Shown in pieces: positions 1 to 6,598 of a DNA stretch of 16,915 nt (its first letter is position 1; every line of letters starts with the position of its first letter). A program made the position numbers and the translations under genes. This DNA comes from an uncultured Clostridia bacterium (GTDB taxonomy: Bacteria > Bacillota > Clostridia > Oscillospirales > Acutalibacteraceae). Under the pieces are notes generated by a model, which did no database searches, had not been told where the DNA came from, and saw only the letters and a list, made by a program, of their open reading frames with translations. The stretch lies in NCBI GenBank assembly GCA_937895645.1, contig CALBKQ010000142.1, positions 1 through 16,915 on the forward strand, read 5' to 3'.

Positions 1-1
1 T

Positions 2-412
2 CTTAATCTTTTTGGCGGTAAAAATCTTTACACACCTGAAGATAATGAATATAAGATTGCAATAGGTCTTATTAACATTATTGATTCAATAATTAAGGTG
101 TTACATATTCCACTAAAAAAACTTGTTAAGGTTTCTGACACCGTACGTGGAATTATTGAACCACTTCTTTATAACGATGGCATTCCGTCTTATGACGCGA
201 TTATTCCGATTATGCCTGTTTATGAGGGTGATGAGGTTGGTCCTCAGCCACCAAAACCCACAAAGCCTGACACAGTTAAAGACAGTAAAAAAGGTTTACC
301 AATTATAATTATTGCAATACTTTTCATTATTACTTTCTTTATCCCTATTCTTTTACTGTTATTGATTGGATTTATTGTAAATCAGGTGAAATACGGTAAA
401 TATCTTAAATAA
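2..412 (+). CDS. 3' end of an unrecognised membrane-anchored protein (5' truncated)
   Basis: The reading frame is open from the first bases of the window to a TAA at 410-412, so the start lies upstream. About 136 residues are visible. An in-frame GTG at 98 has no ribosome binding site and is not a convincing start. The visible part has a soluble stretch, then a proline-, lysine- and aspartate-rich linker (PQPPKPTKPDT), then a strongly hydrophobic segment of roughly 30 residues (IIIIAILFIITFF followed by ILLLLLIGF), and a short basic tail ending KYGKYLK. This layout suits an extracytoplasmic domain tethered by a C-terminal membrane helix with the tail inside, but the N-terminal part needed to name the family is missing. 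I do not recognise it. A terminator follows directly. Confidence 0.7.
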   Translation, partial: LNLFGGKNLYTPEDNEYKIAIGLINIIDSIIKVLHIPLKKLVKVSDTVRGIIEPLLYNDGIPSYDAIIPIMPVYEGDEVGPQPPKPTKPDTVKDSKKGLPIIIIAILFIITFFIPILLLLLIGFIVNQVKYGKYLK

Positions 413-418
413 TCTAGA

Positions 419-448
419 AGAGGCAGCACAATGTGTTGTCTCTTTTTA
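419..448 (+). terminator. Intrinsic terminator after the truncated first gene
   Basis: Arms 419-429 and 433-443 form a stem of about 11 pairs, two of them G-U, around a 3-base loop. A run of five T follows at 443-447. It begins 7 bases after the stop codon at 412, as expected for the end of that transcript. From here to about 590 the DNA is AT-rich and I see nothing else in it. Confidence 0.8.
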
Positions 449-590
449 GTTGTATTGGCAAGTTGGAGTTTATTTAATTGTATCTATAAAAACATTTGTG
501 CAACAGTACAAAATTTACATTTATATTTTTACTAATCCCACAAAAAAACAAGCGCATTTAGTTATTTTTTAACAAATTTTACTTTTCTTC

Positions 591-619
591 TTGATTTTTT
601 ACCAGAAAAAGTATATAAT
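591..619 (+). promoter_or_regulatory. Sigma-A-type promoter of the PHP gene
   Basis: A -35 box TTGATT at 591-596 and a perfect -10 box TATAAT at 614-619 are separated by 17 bases. The predicted transcription start is near 626. That leaves a short leader of about 50 bases carrying the ribosome binding site at 666-670, and it argues against the upstream TTG at 631 as the translation start. Confidence 0.75.
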
Positions 620-678
620 GGTGTTATATATTGAGGGGATTTTTACCTTTTTTAGCACATATTTTGGAGGTTATTGTT

Positions 679-1551
679 TTGAGCGGAGATTTACATTGTC
701 ACACAAGGTTATCTGATGGTACATTAGGCATTGAGGACCTTATTAATTTTGCAAAGAAAAAAGGTCTTGAAACTATTGCAATTACAGACCACGATTGTCT
801 TGCAGGTACAGTCAGAGGAAAAATAATTGGTGCACGTCACGGTATTCAGGTTATTCCTGGCGTTGAGCTTTCAGCAACTGACGAAAAGAACGAAAAAAAT
901 GTTCATATTCTTTGCTATTTACCTGACTCACCCGATATGCTTGAAGGACTTTGCAAAAGAAACTCACTTGCTCGTAAAAAAGCAGGTCATTTTATGATGC
1001 TCCAGACTGCAAAACGTTTCCCTATTTCTACTGAATTTATTATGAAATGTGCAACAGGCTCAACTAATCTTTATAAAAAACACATTATGCAGGCTCTTAT
1101 TGAGTGTGGTTATGCCGATTCATTTAACGGTGAACTTTATAAAGAGTTATTTACTAAAGAAAGTGATAATAATATTCTTGTTGTTCCTAAATATGAAAAT
1201 GTTAAGGATGTAATTGACGCTATTCATACAGCCGGTGGTATTGCAGTACTTGCCCACCCCGTTAAGAGTGGTTGCGTAGATTTCCTTAAAGATTACATTG
1301 AATATGGTATTGACGGTATTGAAGTAATTCACCCAAGTGCAAATGAAGATGAGCAGGCAGAACTTAAAAAGTTTGCAACAAAGAATAAACTCTTAATGAC
1401 AGGTGGTAGTGATTTCCATGGTCTGTATAATGAATATAGAGTTTCTTTGGGTGACTACAGTACTCCTGATGACTGTCTTCACGCACTTCTCACATATAAA
1501 TCAAAACAAAAAAGGTTACAGAAAAAATTAGCACAGCAGTCAGCTGAATAA
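679..1551 (+). CDS. PHP-domain metal-dependent phosphoesterase (RNase AM / TrpH-like)
   Basis: A 290-residue protein of the polymerase-and-histidinol-phosphatase (PHP) superfamily. Metal-ligand motifs are in the usual order: DLHCHTRLSDG with H6 and H8, ITDHD with D37 and H38, GVELSA with E63, the AHP motif with H193, and GGSDFHG with D245 and H247. Length and motif order fit the stand-alone TrpH/YciV group, whose studied members are 3',5'-nucleotide bisphosphatases or 5'-3' exoribonucleases acting on RNA 5' ends. The exact substrate here is inferred. The start is TTG 679 because GGAGG at 666-670 sits 8 bases before it, while the longer frame from 631 begins only a few bases after the predicted transcription start and has no ribosome binding site. 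No signal peptide, so cytoplasmic. It is probably co-transcribed with the next gene, 34 bases downstream with no terminator between. Confidence 0.88.
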   Translation: MSGDLHCHTRLSDGTLGIEDLINFAKKKGLETIAITDHDCLAGTVRGKIIGARHGIQVIPGVELSATDEKNEKNVHILCYLPDSPDMLEGLCKRNSLARKKAGHFMMLQTAKRFPISTEFIMKCATGSTNLYKKHIMQALIECGYADSFNGELYKELFTKESDNNILVVPKYENVKDVIDAIHTAGGIAVLAHPVKSGCVDFLKDYIEYGIDGIEVIHPSANEDEQAELKKFATKNKLLMTGGSDFHGLYNEYRVSLGDYSTPDDCLHALLTYKSKQKRLQKKLAQQSAE

Positions 1552-1585
1552 AAATTTGTATATAATATGGTAAGGAGGTTTAACA

Positions 1586-2155
1586 ATGCTTTTTGACGAT
1601 AGCGATATTAAAATCTTTAATGATAATGGTGAACAGGCTGAATCTAACGACGAAGTTTCAGTTATTGCAGAAATGCAGAAACACAGAACAAATGGTAATA
1701 TATTAAGAGCAAAGCAATTGGGTAAACACCTTGCTGAAATTTTTATTGATGAGCCACACTTACTTTCTGACCTTGAAAATGAAGTTGGTAAAATCAAGCG
1801 TGATGAAGATGATATGTATCAGATTAAAGTGTTGCTTATATTTACCGCTGAATACTGTATAAATCATCTTTTACCTGCAACGGTTTTATCAAACACAGCA
1901 ATTAATGCTATGTACGATACAATCAGTAAGAAAGCGGCTCAGTTTTATGACAGACTTGATGACGCTGCAGAATACAGTTTCTATTACCTCGCAGTTAGAA
2001 AGGCTATTGATATTTCAAAGAATATCGGCGTTTCGTTTGCAATGCTTTGTGGCGAAAAAGAAGATGCTTACTACACAAATTTAGGTCAGCGTCTTTTTGA
2101 GGTTGCCGAACATGAAATCACAAAGATTATTGATGGTTTTGGATTTGAAAAGTAA
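1586..2155 (+). CDS. Unrecognised 189-residue acidic cytoplasmic protein
   Basis: ATG 1586 is preceded by a strong AGGAGG at 1573-1578. The N-terminus is rich in Asp and Glu (MLFDDSDIKIFNDNGEQ). The rest looks mainly alpha-helical, with repeated Ala/Leu/Tyr heptad-like segments, and shows no signal peptide, transmembrane helix, metal motif or nucleotide-binding loop that I can identify. I do not recognise the family. It follows the PHP gene by 34 bases with no terminator between and ends at a shared bidirectional terminator, so the two genes probably form one transcript. That hints at a linked role but does not establish one. Base composition matches its neighbours, so there is no sign of recent transfer. 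Confidence 0.8.
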   Translation: MLFDDSDIKIFNDNGEQAESNDEVSVIAEMQKHRTNGNILRAKQLGKHLAEIFIDEPHLLSDLENEVGKIKRDEDDMYQIKVLLIFTAEYCINHLLPATVLSNTAINAMYDTISKKAAQFYDRLDDAAEYSFYYLAVRKAIDISKNIGVSFAMLCGEKEDAYYTNLGQRLFEVAEHEITKIIDGFGFEK

Positions 2156-2170
2156 AATATGGTATAAAAA

Positions 2171-2208
2171 AGCAGTTGTAAGATTCAATTCTTACAACTG
2201 TTATTTTT
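2171..2208. terminator. Bidirectional terminator between convergent genes
   Basis: A perfect 10-bp stem (2173-2182 with 2191-2200) encloses an 8-base loop, with a T-rich tract at 2201-2208 on the plus side and an A-run at 2166-2170 serving the minus side. It ends the 1586-2155 transcript and also lies at the 3' end of the minus-strand gene, whose TGA stop (2185-2187) falls inside the loop. Confidence 0.85.
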
Positions 2209-2727
2209 ATGTCTGATTAATTTGATTATTCTAGGGCGATTATACCTTTGCACAATTACAAAAACGGAGTCAACTAACGACGCTATGACAGATGTTATAA
2301 AAAACACTGAAAAAACTCCGAAAGGAATGGCAAATAAAAGCGGTATAAAGCTTAAAACCATTATTATTTCATGAACAACTTCTGCTCCACACATTGATTT
2401 TTCTATTTGTTCAAGTGTATTTTTCTCAATATCAAATGCTTCAGGATAATATGTAGGTATATGCTCTTTCCATTTCTTGACTTTTAGAAATTTATATAAC
2501 TTCTTCTCAAAAGGTTTTTGGTTAAACCACTTTGATTCAGGATTTGGGTTAACAAAATTATCACAAAAAAGTCCAACAAGCAATCTCATTACAAAATGGT
2601 AAAGAAAAGTAAAGAAAGTAACCCCTAACGAATAAACTAAAACGCTTTCAGTAAATTTGTATAAAACTATACTTGTTATTGTAATTACAGCAAAAACAGT
2701 TGTTAATCTATGCATTACCTTTCTCAT
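2185..2727 (-). CDS. Small polytopic membrane protein, CrtO-like acyltransferase family (tentative)
   Basis: 180 residues from ATG 2727, chosen because AGAGGTGA at 2732-2739 lies just upstream; a longer frame from 2763 has no such site and starts inside a terminator hairpin. Two hydrophobic segments lie near the N-terminus (VFAVITITSIVLY and VYSLGVTFFTFLYHFVM) and two near the C-terminus (IIMVLSFIPLLFAIPFG and VFFITSVIASLVDSVFVIV). Between them is a basic stretch with W-F-N, F-L-K-V-K-K-W-K and a His (VVHEIIM); the end reads QRYNRPRIIKL. From memory, the Trp/Lys-rich centre, the conserved His and the Q-R-Y-N-R-P-R ending resemble proteins annotated as glycosyl-4,4'-diaponeurosporenoate acyltransferase (CrtO). 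No carotenoid genes are nearby, so the name would describe family, not substrate. It may have its own promoter, since a terminator separates it from nfo, or depend on read-through. Confidence 0.6.
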   Translation of the reverse strand: MRKVMHRLTTVFAVITITSIVLYKFTESVLVYSLGVTFFTFLYHFVMRLLVGLFCDNFVNPNPESKWFNQKPFEKKLYKFLKVKKWKEHIPTYYPEAFDIEKNTLEQIEKSMCGAEVVHEIIMVLSFIPLLFAIPFGVFSVFFITSVIASLVDSVFVIVQRYNRPRIIKLIRHKNNSCKN

Positions 2728-2740
2728 TCGCTCACCTCTA

Positions 2741-2775
2741 AATATAAAAATTCGGGCGGGCACTTAAGACCCGCC
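2741..2775 (-). terminator. GC-rich intrinsic terminator after nfo
   Basis: GGCGGG and CCCGCC arms (2755-2760 and 2770-2775) form a 6-bp all-GC stem plus a U-G pair on the minus transcript. A T-rich tail follows on that strand (A-run at 2746-2750 on the plus strand). It begins 13 bases after the nfo stop. There is no T-run on the plus side, so it acts one way. It stands out as a GC-rich island in AT-rich DNA. Confidence 0.65.
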
Positions 2776-2788
2776 ACTACAAAAATTA

Positions 2789-3619
2789 TCACTTATAGAG
2801 AGATTTTAACAATGCAATTTCGCGGGCGTAACCGTCGAGTTCATTGGGAGTTTCAAGGAAAAATGGCAAATCACGAAGTGCAGGATGATTTATAATTCGA
2901 CTGCATGCTTCTGTCCCTATTGAGCCTTCGCCAATTTTTTCATGTCTGTCTTTATGACTTGCAAATGGATTTTTGCTATCGTTAATATGGATTGCTTTAA
3001 GTCGGTCAAGACCTATAATCTTATCAAACTGTGTAAGCACTCCGTCAAGGTCATTTACAATATCATAACCACCGTCATGAACATGGCAAGTATCGAGGCA
3101 CACGCCCATTTTTTCATCAAGTTCTACACGGTCAATAATCTCGCGCAATTCTTCAAACTTACCACCAACTTCACTACCCTTACCTGCCATTGTTTCAAGA
3201 AGTACAGTTGTAGTTTGTTCTTTCCACAATATTGAGTTGAGAAGTTTTGAAATCAAGTCAATACCCATTTCTGTACCCTGTCCCACATGACTACCTGGAT
3301 GAAAATTATACATATTATTGGGCACAAACTCCATACGCTTTAAGTCGTCAAGCATTGTGTTATATGCAAATTCACGCACATAAGTTTTTTCAGCACAAGG
3401 GTTAAGCGTATAAGGTGCGTGGGCAAGGATTTTTGCAAATCTTTTTTCTTTCATTAAATCATTAAGTTTTTTTGCATCTGCTGGGTCAATTTCTTTTGCA
3501 CTGCCACCTCTTGGGTTGCGTGTAAAGAACTGAAATGTATTGGCATCTATTGACAATGCCTCAACACCCATATTGTAAAATCCCTTTGATGATGACAAAT
3601 GACATCCTATATTTAACAT
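2789..3619 (-). CDS. nfo: Endonuclease IV (apurinic/apyrimidinic endonuclease)
   Basis: 276 residues, close to the usual 280-285 of this family. Endonuclease IV cuts the DNA backbone 5' of abasic sites in base-excision repair and also removes 3' blocking groups, using three zinc ions in a TIM barrel. Signatures in order: IGCHLSSSKG at the start, HAPYTLNP, NFHPGSHVG, LLETMAGKGSEVG, CLDTCHVHDGGYD, HINDSKN, DRHEKIGEGSIG and PFFLETP near the C-terminus. These supply the expected His, Glu and Asp zinc ligands, and none appears missing. ATG 3619 has only a modest ribosome site (AGGGG, 6 bases upstream). It follows the cohesin/BIG2 gene by 12 bases, so it is probably the second gene of that transcript, and it ends at the GC-rich hairpin. 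Confidence 0.95.
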   Translation of the reverse strand: MLNIGCHLSSSKGFYNMGVEALSIDANTFQFFTRNPRGGSAKEIDPADAKKLNDLMKEKRFAKILAHAPYTLNPCAEKTYVREFAYNTMLDDLKRMEFVPNNMYNFHPGSHVGQGTEMGIDLISKLLNSILWKEQTTTVLLETMAGKGSEVGGKFEELREIIDRVELDEKMGVCLDTCHVHDGGYDIVNDLDGVLTQFDKIIGLDRLKAIHINDSKNPFASHKDRHEKIGEGSIGTEACSRIINHPALRDLPFFLETPNELDGYAREIALLKSLYK

Positions 3620-3631
3620 AATATACCCCTA

Positions 3632-4930
3632 TTATTCTTTTTCGCTTTCTTTCTTTTTAAGTTTTCCCTTATAATAACCTGAAGTTACAAGGTATGTAAC
3701 TGTTGATGCAATAGCCGCAACAATAACTGCAACCATAACCATAACTGCATAATGATAAAGCTTTGTTACTTTATTATTTTCGTCGTTGATTTCTGCCCAG
3801 ACAGTCTGGAAGAAATTATCTTTTTTATTAGGCTCTGTTACAGGCTCGGTTGTTGTAGGTAGAGTTGTTGATTCAGTTGTACTCTCAGTTGTTGACTCTG
3901 TTGTACTTTCCTCAGTTGATGACTCTTCAGTAGAGCTTTCTGTTGACTTTTCTGTAACTGTGATTTTATAAGTAACAGCCCAGCCATTCTGTTTTGCAGT
4001 AATTGTAGTTGTACCCAAGTTCACGCCTGTTACAACACCTTTTGAAGAGACTGTTGCAATACTTGTATCTGCAGAAGTCCATGTGGTTGAAAAATTATCA
4101 GTTGCGTCTGATGGAACTTTTGCTACTTTAAGGCTTAATGTTGAGCCTTGGGCTACTGTTTTTGAAGCATTACCTGAAACTGCAATGCCTGTTTGTGCCA
4201 CATTTACTGTTACTTTACAGGTTGCACTTTTTGTTCCCGCTTTTGCAGTAATTGTTGCAGTGCCACCACCAACTGCTGTGATTTTACCACTACTTGAAAC
4301 CTTGGCAACTTTAGAATTGGATGTTGTATAAGTAACAGTTTTATTTGTTGCGTCACTTGGTGTTACTGTTGCAGTAAGATTTGCAGTTTCACCTTTTTTA
4401 AGTGTTACGTTTGTTTTATTAAGTGAAATGCCTGTAACGGCTTTGGTGATTGTGATTTTACCATTTGATGTTGTAGGAGTTAAGCGTACAGGCGGAGTAC
4501 CTACACCACAATGGTCACCTGCTGAACCTGAAGGTGAAACTGTGAGACTAACACTACCTGAATCTGCAAGGATTTTGAATTTGAGTGTTGCGAATGTACC
4601 GCTCTTTTTAGCACTACTATCACCCATTGTCATACCGGTACATTTTACACTTGAACTACTTACTGCTTTCACTGTGCAAGTTGTAAACATACTGCCACTT
4701 GTACCGCTTACATATTGAAGTTTTGAACTGTCAAAATTAACATTAAGTATTGCAGATGTTACACCGATACTACTTGAAACTTTAACTGTTACTGTAACGG
4801 TATCACCTTTTTGCCCACTTGCGCTTGTAACTGAATAGTTTACATTTGCGGCGCTTGCAGGGAGTACAAACATTGAAACAAGTATTATAAAGGCAGTTAA
4901 ATTTGCCATGATTTTAGAGATTCTTCTCAT
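3632..4930 (-). CDS. Membrane-anchored surface protein: cohesin-like domain plus two BIG2 Ig-like domains
   Basis: 432 residues. A signal peptide (about 1-27, hydrophobic core then ending VLPASA) is followed by a cohesin-type beta-sandwich (about 28-165; typical features are KGDTVTVTVKV near the start, ILNVNFDSSKLQY, GTFATLKFKIL and a final NGKITI). Then come two bacterial Ig-like group 2 repeats (about 167-245 and 247-328, each with PSDAT and a late TATITA/TTTITA strand). A Ser/Thr/Glu-rich linker of STE/TTES repeats (about 329-370), a transmembrane helix (about 394-416) and a basic tail (GKLKKKESEKE) finish the protein. Cohesins bind dockerin modules in cellulosome-type assemblies; this one would face outward and be tethered by the helix, with no sortase motif. 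ATG 4930 is chosen for GGGTGA 5 bases upstream and for leaving a clean signal peptide. No dockerin protein is visible in this window, so the partner is unknown. Confidence 0.85.
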   Translation of the reverse strand: MRRISKIMANLTAFIILVSMFVLPASAANVNYSVTSASGQKGDTVTVTVKVSSSIGVTSAILNVNFDSSKLQYVSGTSGSMFTTCTVKAVSSSSVKCTGMTMGDSSAKKSGTFATLKFKILADSGSVSLTVSPSGSAGDHCGVGTPPVRLTPTTSNGKITITKAVTGISLNKTNVTLKKGETANLTATVTPSDATNKTVTYTTSNSKVAKVSSSGKITAVGGGTATITAKAGTKSATCKVTVNVAQTGIAVSGNASKTVAQGSTLSLKVAKVPSDATDNFSTTWTSADTSIATVSSKGVVTGVNLGTTTITAKQNGWAVTYKITVTEKSTESSTEESSTEESTTESTTESTTESTTLPTTTEPVTEPNKKDNFFQTVWAEINDENNKVTKLYHYAVMVMVAVIVAAIASTVTYLVTSGYYKGKLKKKESEKE

Positions 4931-4960
4931 ATCAATCACCCATAGTAATAATATACAAAT

Positions 4961-4989
4961 ATAATACAATAATTAGTGATAAAAGTCAA
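4961..4989 (-). promoter_or_regulatory. Promoter of the cohesin/BIG2-nfo transcript
   Basis: On the minus strand, TTGACT (plus 4984-4989) and TATTAT (plus 4961-4966) are separated by 17 bases. This lies 31 bases upstream of ATG 4930 and just downstream of the mgtE terminator, so the cohesin gene appears transcribed independently of mgtE. Confidence 0.7.
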
Positions 4990-5013
4990 TTAAGGTGTGA
5001 TGGAAATAAATAG

Positions 5014-5039
5014 AAAAAGCAGGGTTTCCCCTGCTTTTT
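5014..5039 (-). terminator. Intrinsic terminator of mgtE
   Basis: An 11-bp stem (5014-5024 with 5029-5039) with a 4-base loop. Its outer A/T pairs give the minus transcript a run of five U at the 3' side of the stem, followed by more U-rich sequence. It begins 1 base after the mgtE stop codon at 5041-5043. Confidence 0.8.
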
Positions 5040-5040
5040 A

Positions 5041-6381
5041 TTATAAATTCAAAACTGAACTTGCAATTGCAAAATAGATTAAAAGTGTTACTGCGTCAAC
5101 TATTGTTGAGATAAACGGACTTGACATTACAGCCGGGTCAAAGCCGATTTTCTTTGCAATTACCGGAAGAATTGAGCCGACCACCTTTGCAAAAACAACT
5201 GCTGCAATCATTGTAACGCTTACTACAAGTGCCACTTGCCAACCAATATCATCAAAAATCATAAGTTTTATAAAATTGACAATTGCAAGTGCTATACCGC
5301 AGACAAGAGCAATCAAGAATTCTTTAAGCACAACTTTTAATGTATCTCTAAACTCGATTTCACCAAGTGAAAGACCACGGATAATAGTTGAAGATGACTG
5401 ATTACCACAGTTACCACAAGTACCTGTAAGCATTGGAATAAATGCTGTAAGTGCTACACAAGCAGTAAGTGCACCCTCAAAGTGTGTAATAATCTTTTCC
5501 GTAAATGTTGCTGAAACCATCAAAAGCATAAGCCAAGGAATACGCTTTTTGAAGTTTTCAAAAACACCCATTTTAAGATAGGGTTTATCAGTAGGTGTAA
5601 TACCTGCCATCAATTCCATATCTTCTGTAATTTCTTCCTGCAAAACGTCAATAGCGTCATCGACTGTAATAATACCAACAAGACGATTTTCACGGTCAAC
5701 TACAGGAAGAACAACAAGGTCATATTTCTGGAAAAGGTCTGCAACAACTTCTTTATCTTCGTGAGTATTTACGGAGATAACATTATCGTCCATAATTTCA
5801 CGGATTGTTGCGTTTTCATCTGCAAGAAGCAAATCTTTAACTGTTACATAACCTTTAAGTTTTCGTTTACTGTCAGTTGCGTAGCAAGTATAGATTGTTT
5901 CTTTATCAACACCTGTTCTGCGGATTCGAGTAAAGGCATCAGCGACAGTCATTGAGCGTTTTAAGTCCACATACTCAATAGTCATAAGACTACCTGCAGA
6001 ATCTTCAGGGTAACGAAGAATCTCGTTAATTGACTTTCTTGTATCAGGGTCAGTATGACGAAGAATACGCTTAACAAGGGATGCTGGCATTTCTTCAATA
6101 AGGTCAACAGCGTCATCAACATAAAGTTCATCAAGGACTTCACGGAGCTCCGTATCACTGAATGCTCGGATAAGCAATTCCTGATATTCAGGCTCCATAT
6201 TAACAAAAACTTCAGCTGCTAACTCTTTTGGCAAAAGACGATAAATGAGTGTAAGGTCGCGTTCTTCAAGTTCCATAAAAAGCTCAGCGATATCCTGCTC
6301 ATTCATTTCTGTAAGCATTTCTTTTAATTCTTGCCATTTTTTATTGCGCAAGAGTTCAGTTAAAAGTTCATAGATTTCCAT
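5041..6381 (-). CDS. mgtE: Magnesium transporter MgtE
   Basis: 446 residues, the usual MgtE length. The order is standard: an N-terminal superhelical MgtE_N domain (about 20-125, Glu/Leu-rich), two CBS domains (about 130-250), a connecting helix, and a C-terminal five-helix pore domain (about 280-446). The diagnostic pore motif is present (TGTCGNCGNQSS, with N324, then IIRGLSLGEI). MgtE is a dimeric Mg2+ channel of the inner membrane; the N and CBS domains bind Mg2+ and close the pore when cytosolic Mg2+ is high. ATG 6381 is chosen because GGAG lies 8 bases upstream; an in-frame GTG at 6387 is only 2 bases from that site. The M-box riboswitch in its leader agrees with the assignment. A second structured segment just before the start may add translational control. 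Confidence 0.95.
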   Translation of the reverse strand: MEIYELLTELLRNKKWQELKEMLTEMNEQDIAELFMELEERDLTLIYRLLPKELAAEVFVNMEPEYQELLIRAFSDTELREVLDELYVDDAVDLIEEMPASLVKRILRHTDPDTRKSINEILRYPEDSAGSLMTIEYVDLKRSMTVADAFTRIRRTGVDKETIYTCYATDSKRKLKGYVTVKDLLLADENATIREIMDDNVISVNTHEDKEVVADLFQKYDLVVLPVVDRENRLVGIITVDDAIDVLQEEITEDMELMAGITPTDKPYLKMGVFENFKKRIPWLMLLMVSATFTEKIITHFEGALTACVALTAFIPMLTGTCGNCGNQSSSTIIRGLSLGEIEFRDTLKVVLKEFLIALVCGIALAIVNFIKLMIFDDIGWQVALVVSVTMIAAVVFAKVVGSILPVIAKKIGFDPAVMSSPFISTIVDAVTLLIYFAIASSVLNL

Positions 6382-6385
6382 TTTC

Positions 6386-6487
6386 ACAACTCCTTACTTC
6401 AGGGTAATATTTGTGAAACTCGGCGAGTAGTTACGAATTGCGGACAGTTACCTGTTCCGCCATGATACTCGGAGGTTTCGAGGTTGT
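6386..6487 (-). promoter_or_regulatory. Structured leader segment that can occlude the mgtE ribosome binding site
   Basis: On the minus transcript I see nested complementary arms: 6487-6480 with 6393-6386 (8 pairs with one mismatch and one G-U, covering the mgtE Shine-Dalgarno), GAAAC 6479-6475 with GUUUC 6419-6415, CGAGUA 6471-6466 with UACUCG 6429-6424, and an apical hairpin 6460-6452 with 6447-6440 closed by a GUAA tetraloop of GNRA type, with one bulged A. All four are consistent with a single fold. It lies after the M-box terminator, so it exists only in read-through transcripts. Pairing was found by eye and energies were not computed. I do not recognise it as a known riboswitch class. 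Confidence 0.5.
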
Positions 6488-6505
6488 ACTTCGGTATGTG
6501 TCCAC
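6431..6505 (-). CDS. Possible 24-codon leader peptide upstream of mgtE
   Basis: GTG 6505 is preceded by AAGGAG (6519-6514), with 8 bases between, as good a ribosome site as that of mgtE. The frame encodes 24 residues, beginning M-D-T-Y-R-S-T-T, with a Lys-Pro-Pro-Ser stretch in the middle, and ends at TAA 6433-6431, 36 bases before the mgtE Shine-Dalgarno. It covers the 5' arms of the structure that can mask the mgtE start, so its translation would change that structure. A short frame like this can arise by chance; the ribosome site and position are the only support. Confidence 0.35.
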   Translation of the reverse strand: MDTYRSTTSKPPSIMAEQVTVRNS

Positions 6506-6544
6506 AATTTTCACTCCTTTTCTTGAAATATTAATACTGCAAAT

Positions 6545-6584
6545 AAAAAAGACCACATTTTAGCCTAAACGCAAAAATGCAGTC
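6545..6584 (-). terminator. M-box-controlled intrinsic terminator in the mgtE leader
   Basis: On the minus transcript, arms 6584-6574 and 6561-6551 form 11 pairs (two G-U) around a 12-base loop, followed at once by six U (6550-6545). It starts 15 bases after the end of the M-box and 164 bases before mgtE, the normal place for the expression platform of an M-box that stops transcription when Mg2+ is plentiful. Confidence 0.8.
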
Positions 6585-6598
6585 AAAAATACTACACA

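Noticed and set aside
631..678. Longer N-terminus for the PHP protein from TTG 631
   Set aside because: It begins about 5 bases after the predicted transcription start with no ribosome site; TTG 679 has GGAGG at proper spacing and leaves the conserved DLHCH near the N-terminus as in the family.
1561..1566. TATAAT just upstream of the 1586 gene as an internal promoter
   Set aside because: No acceptable -35 box lies 16-18 bases upstream (1538-1543 reads AGTCAG), so read-through from the PHP promoter is simpler.
3845..3960. DNA repeat tract in the cohesin gene as a separate repeat element
   Set aside because: The short imperfect repeats simply encode the STE/TTES linker of the protein.
3786..4718. 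Open frames opposite the cohesin/BIG2 gene
   Set aside because: They are antisense shadows of Thr/Ser/Val-rich coding sequence with no ribosome sites of their own.
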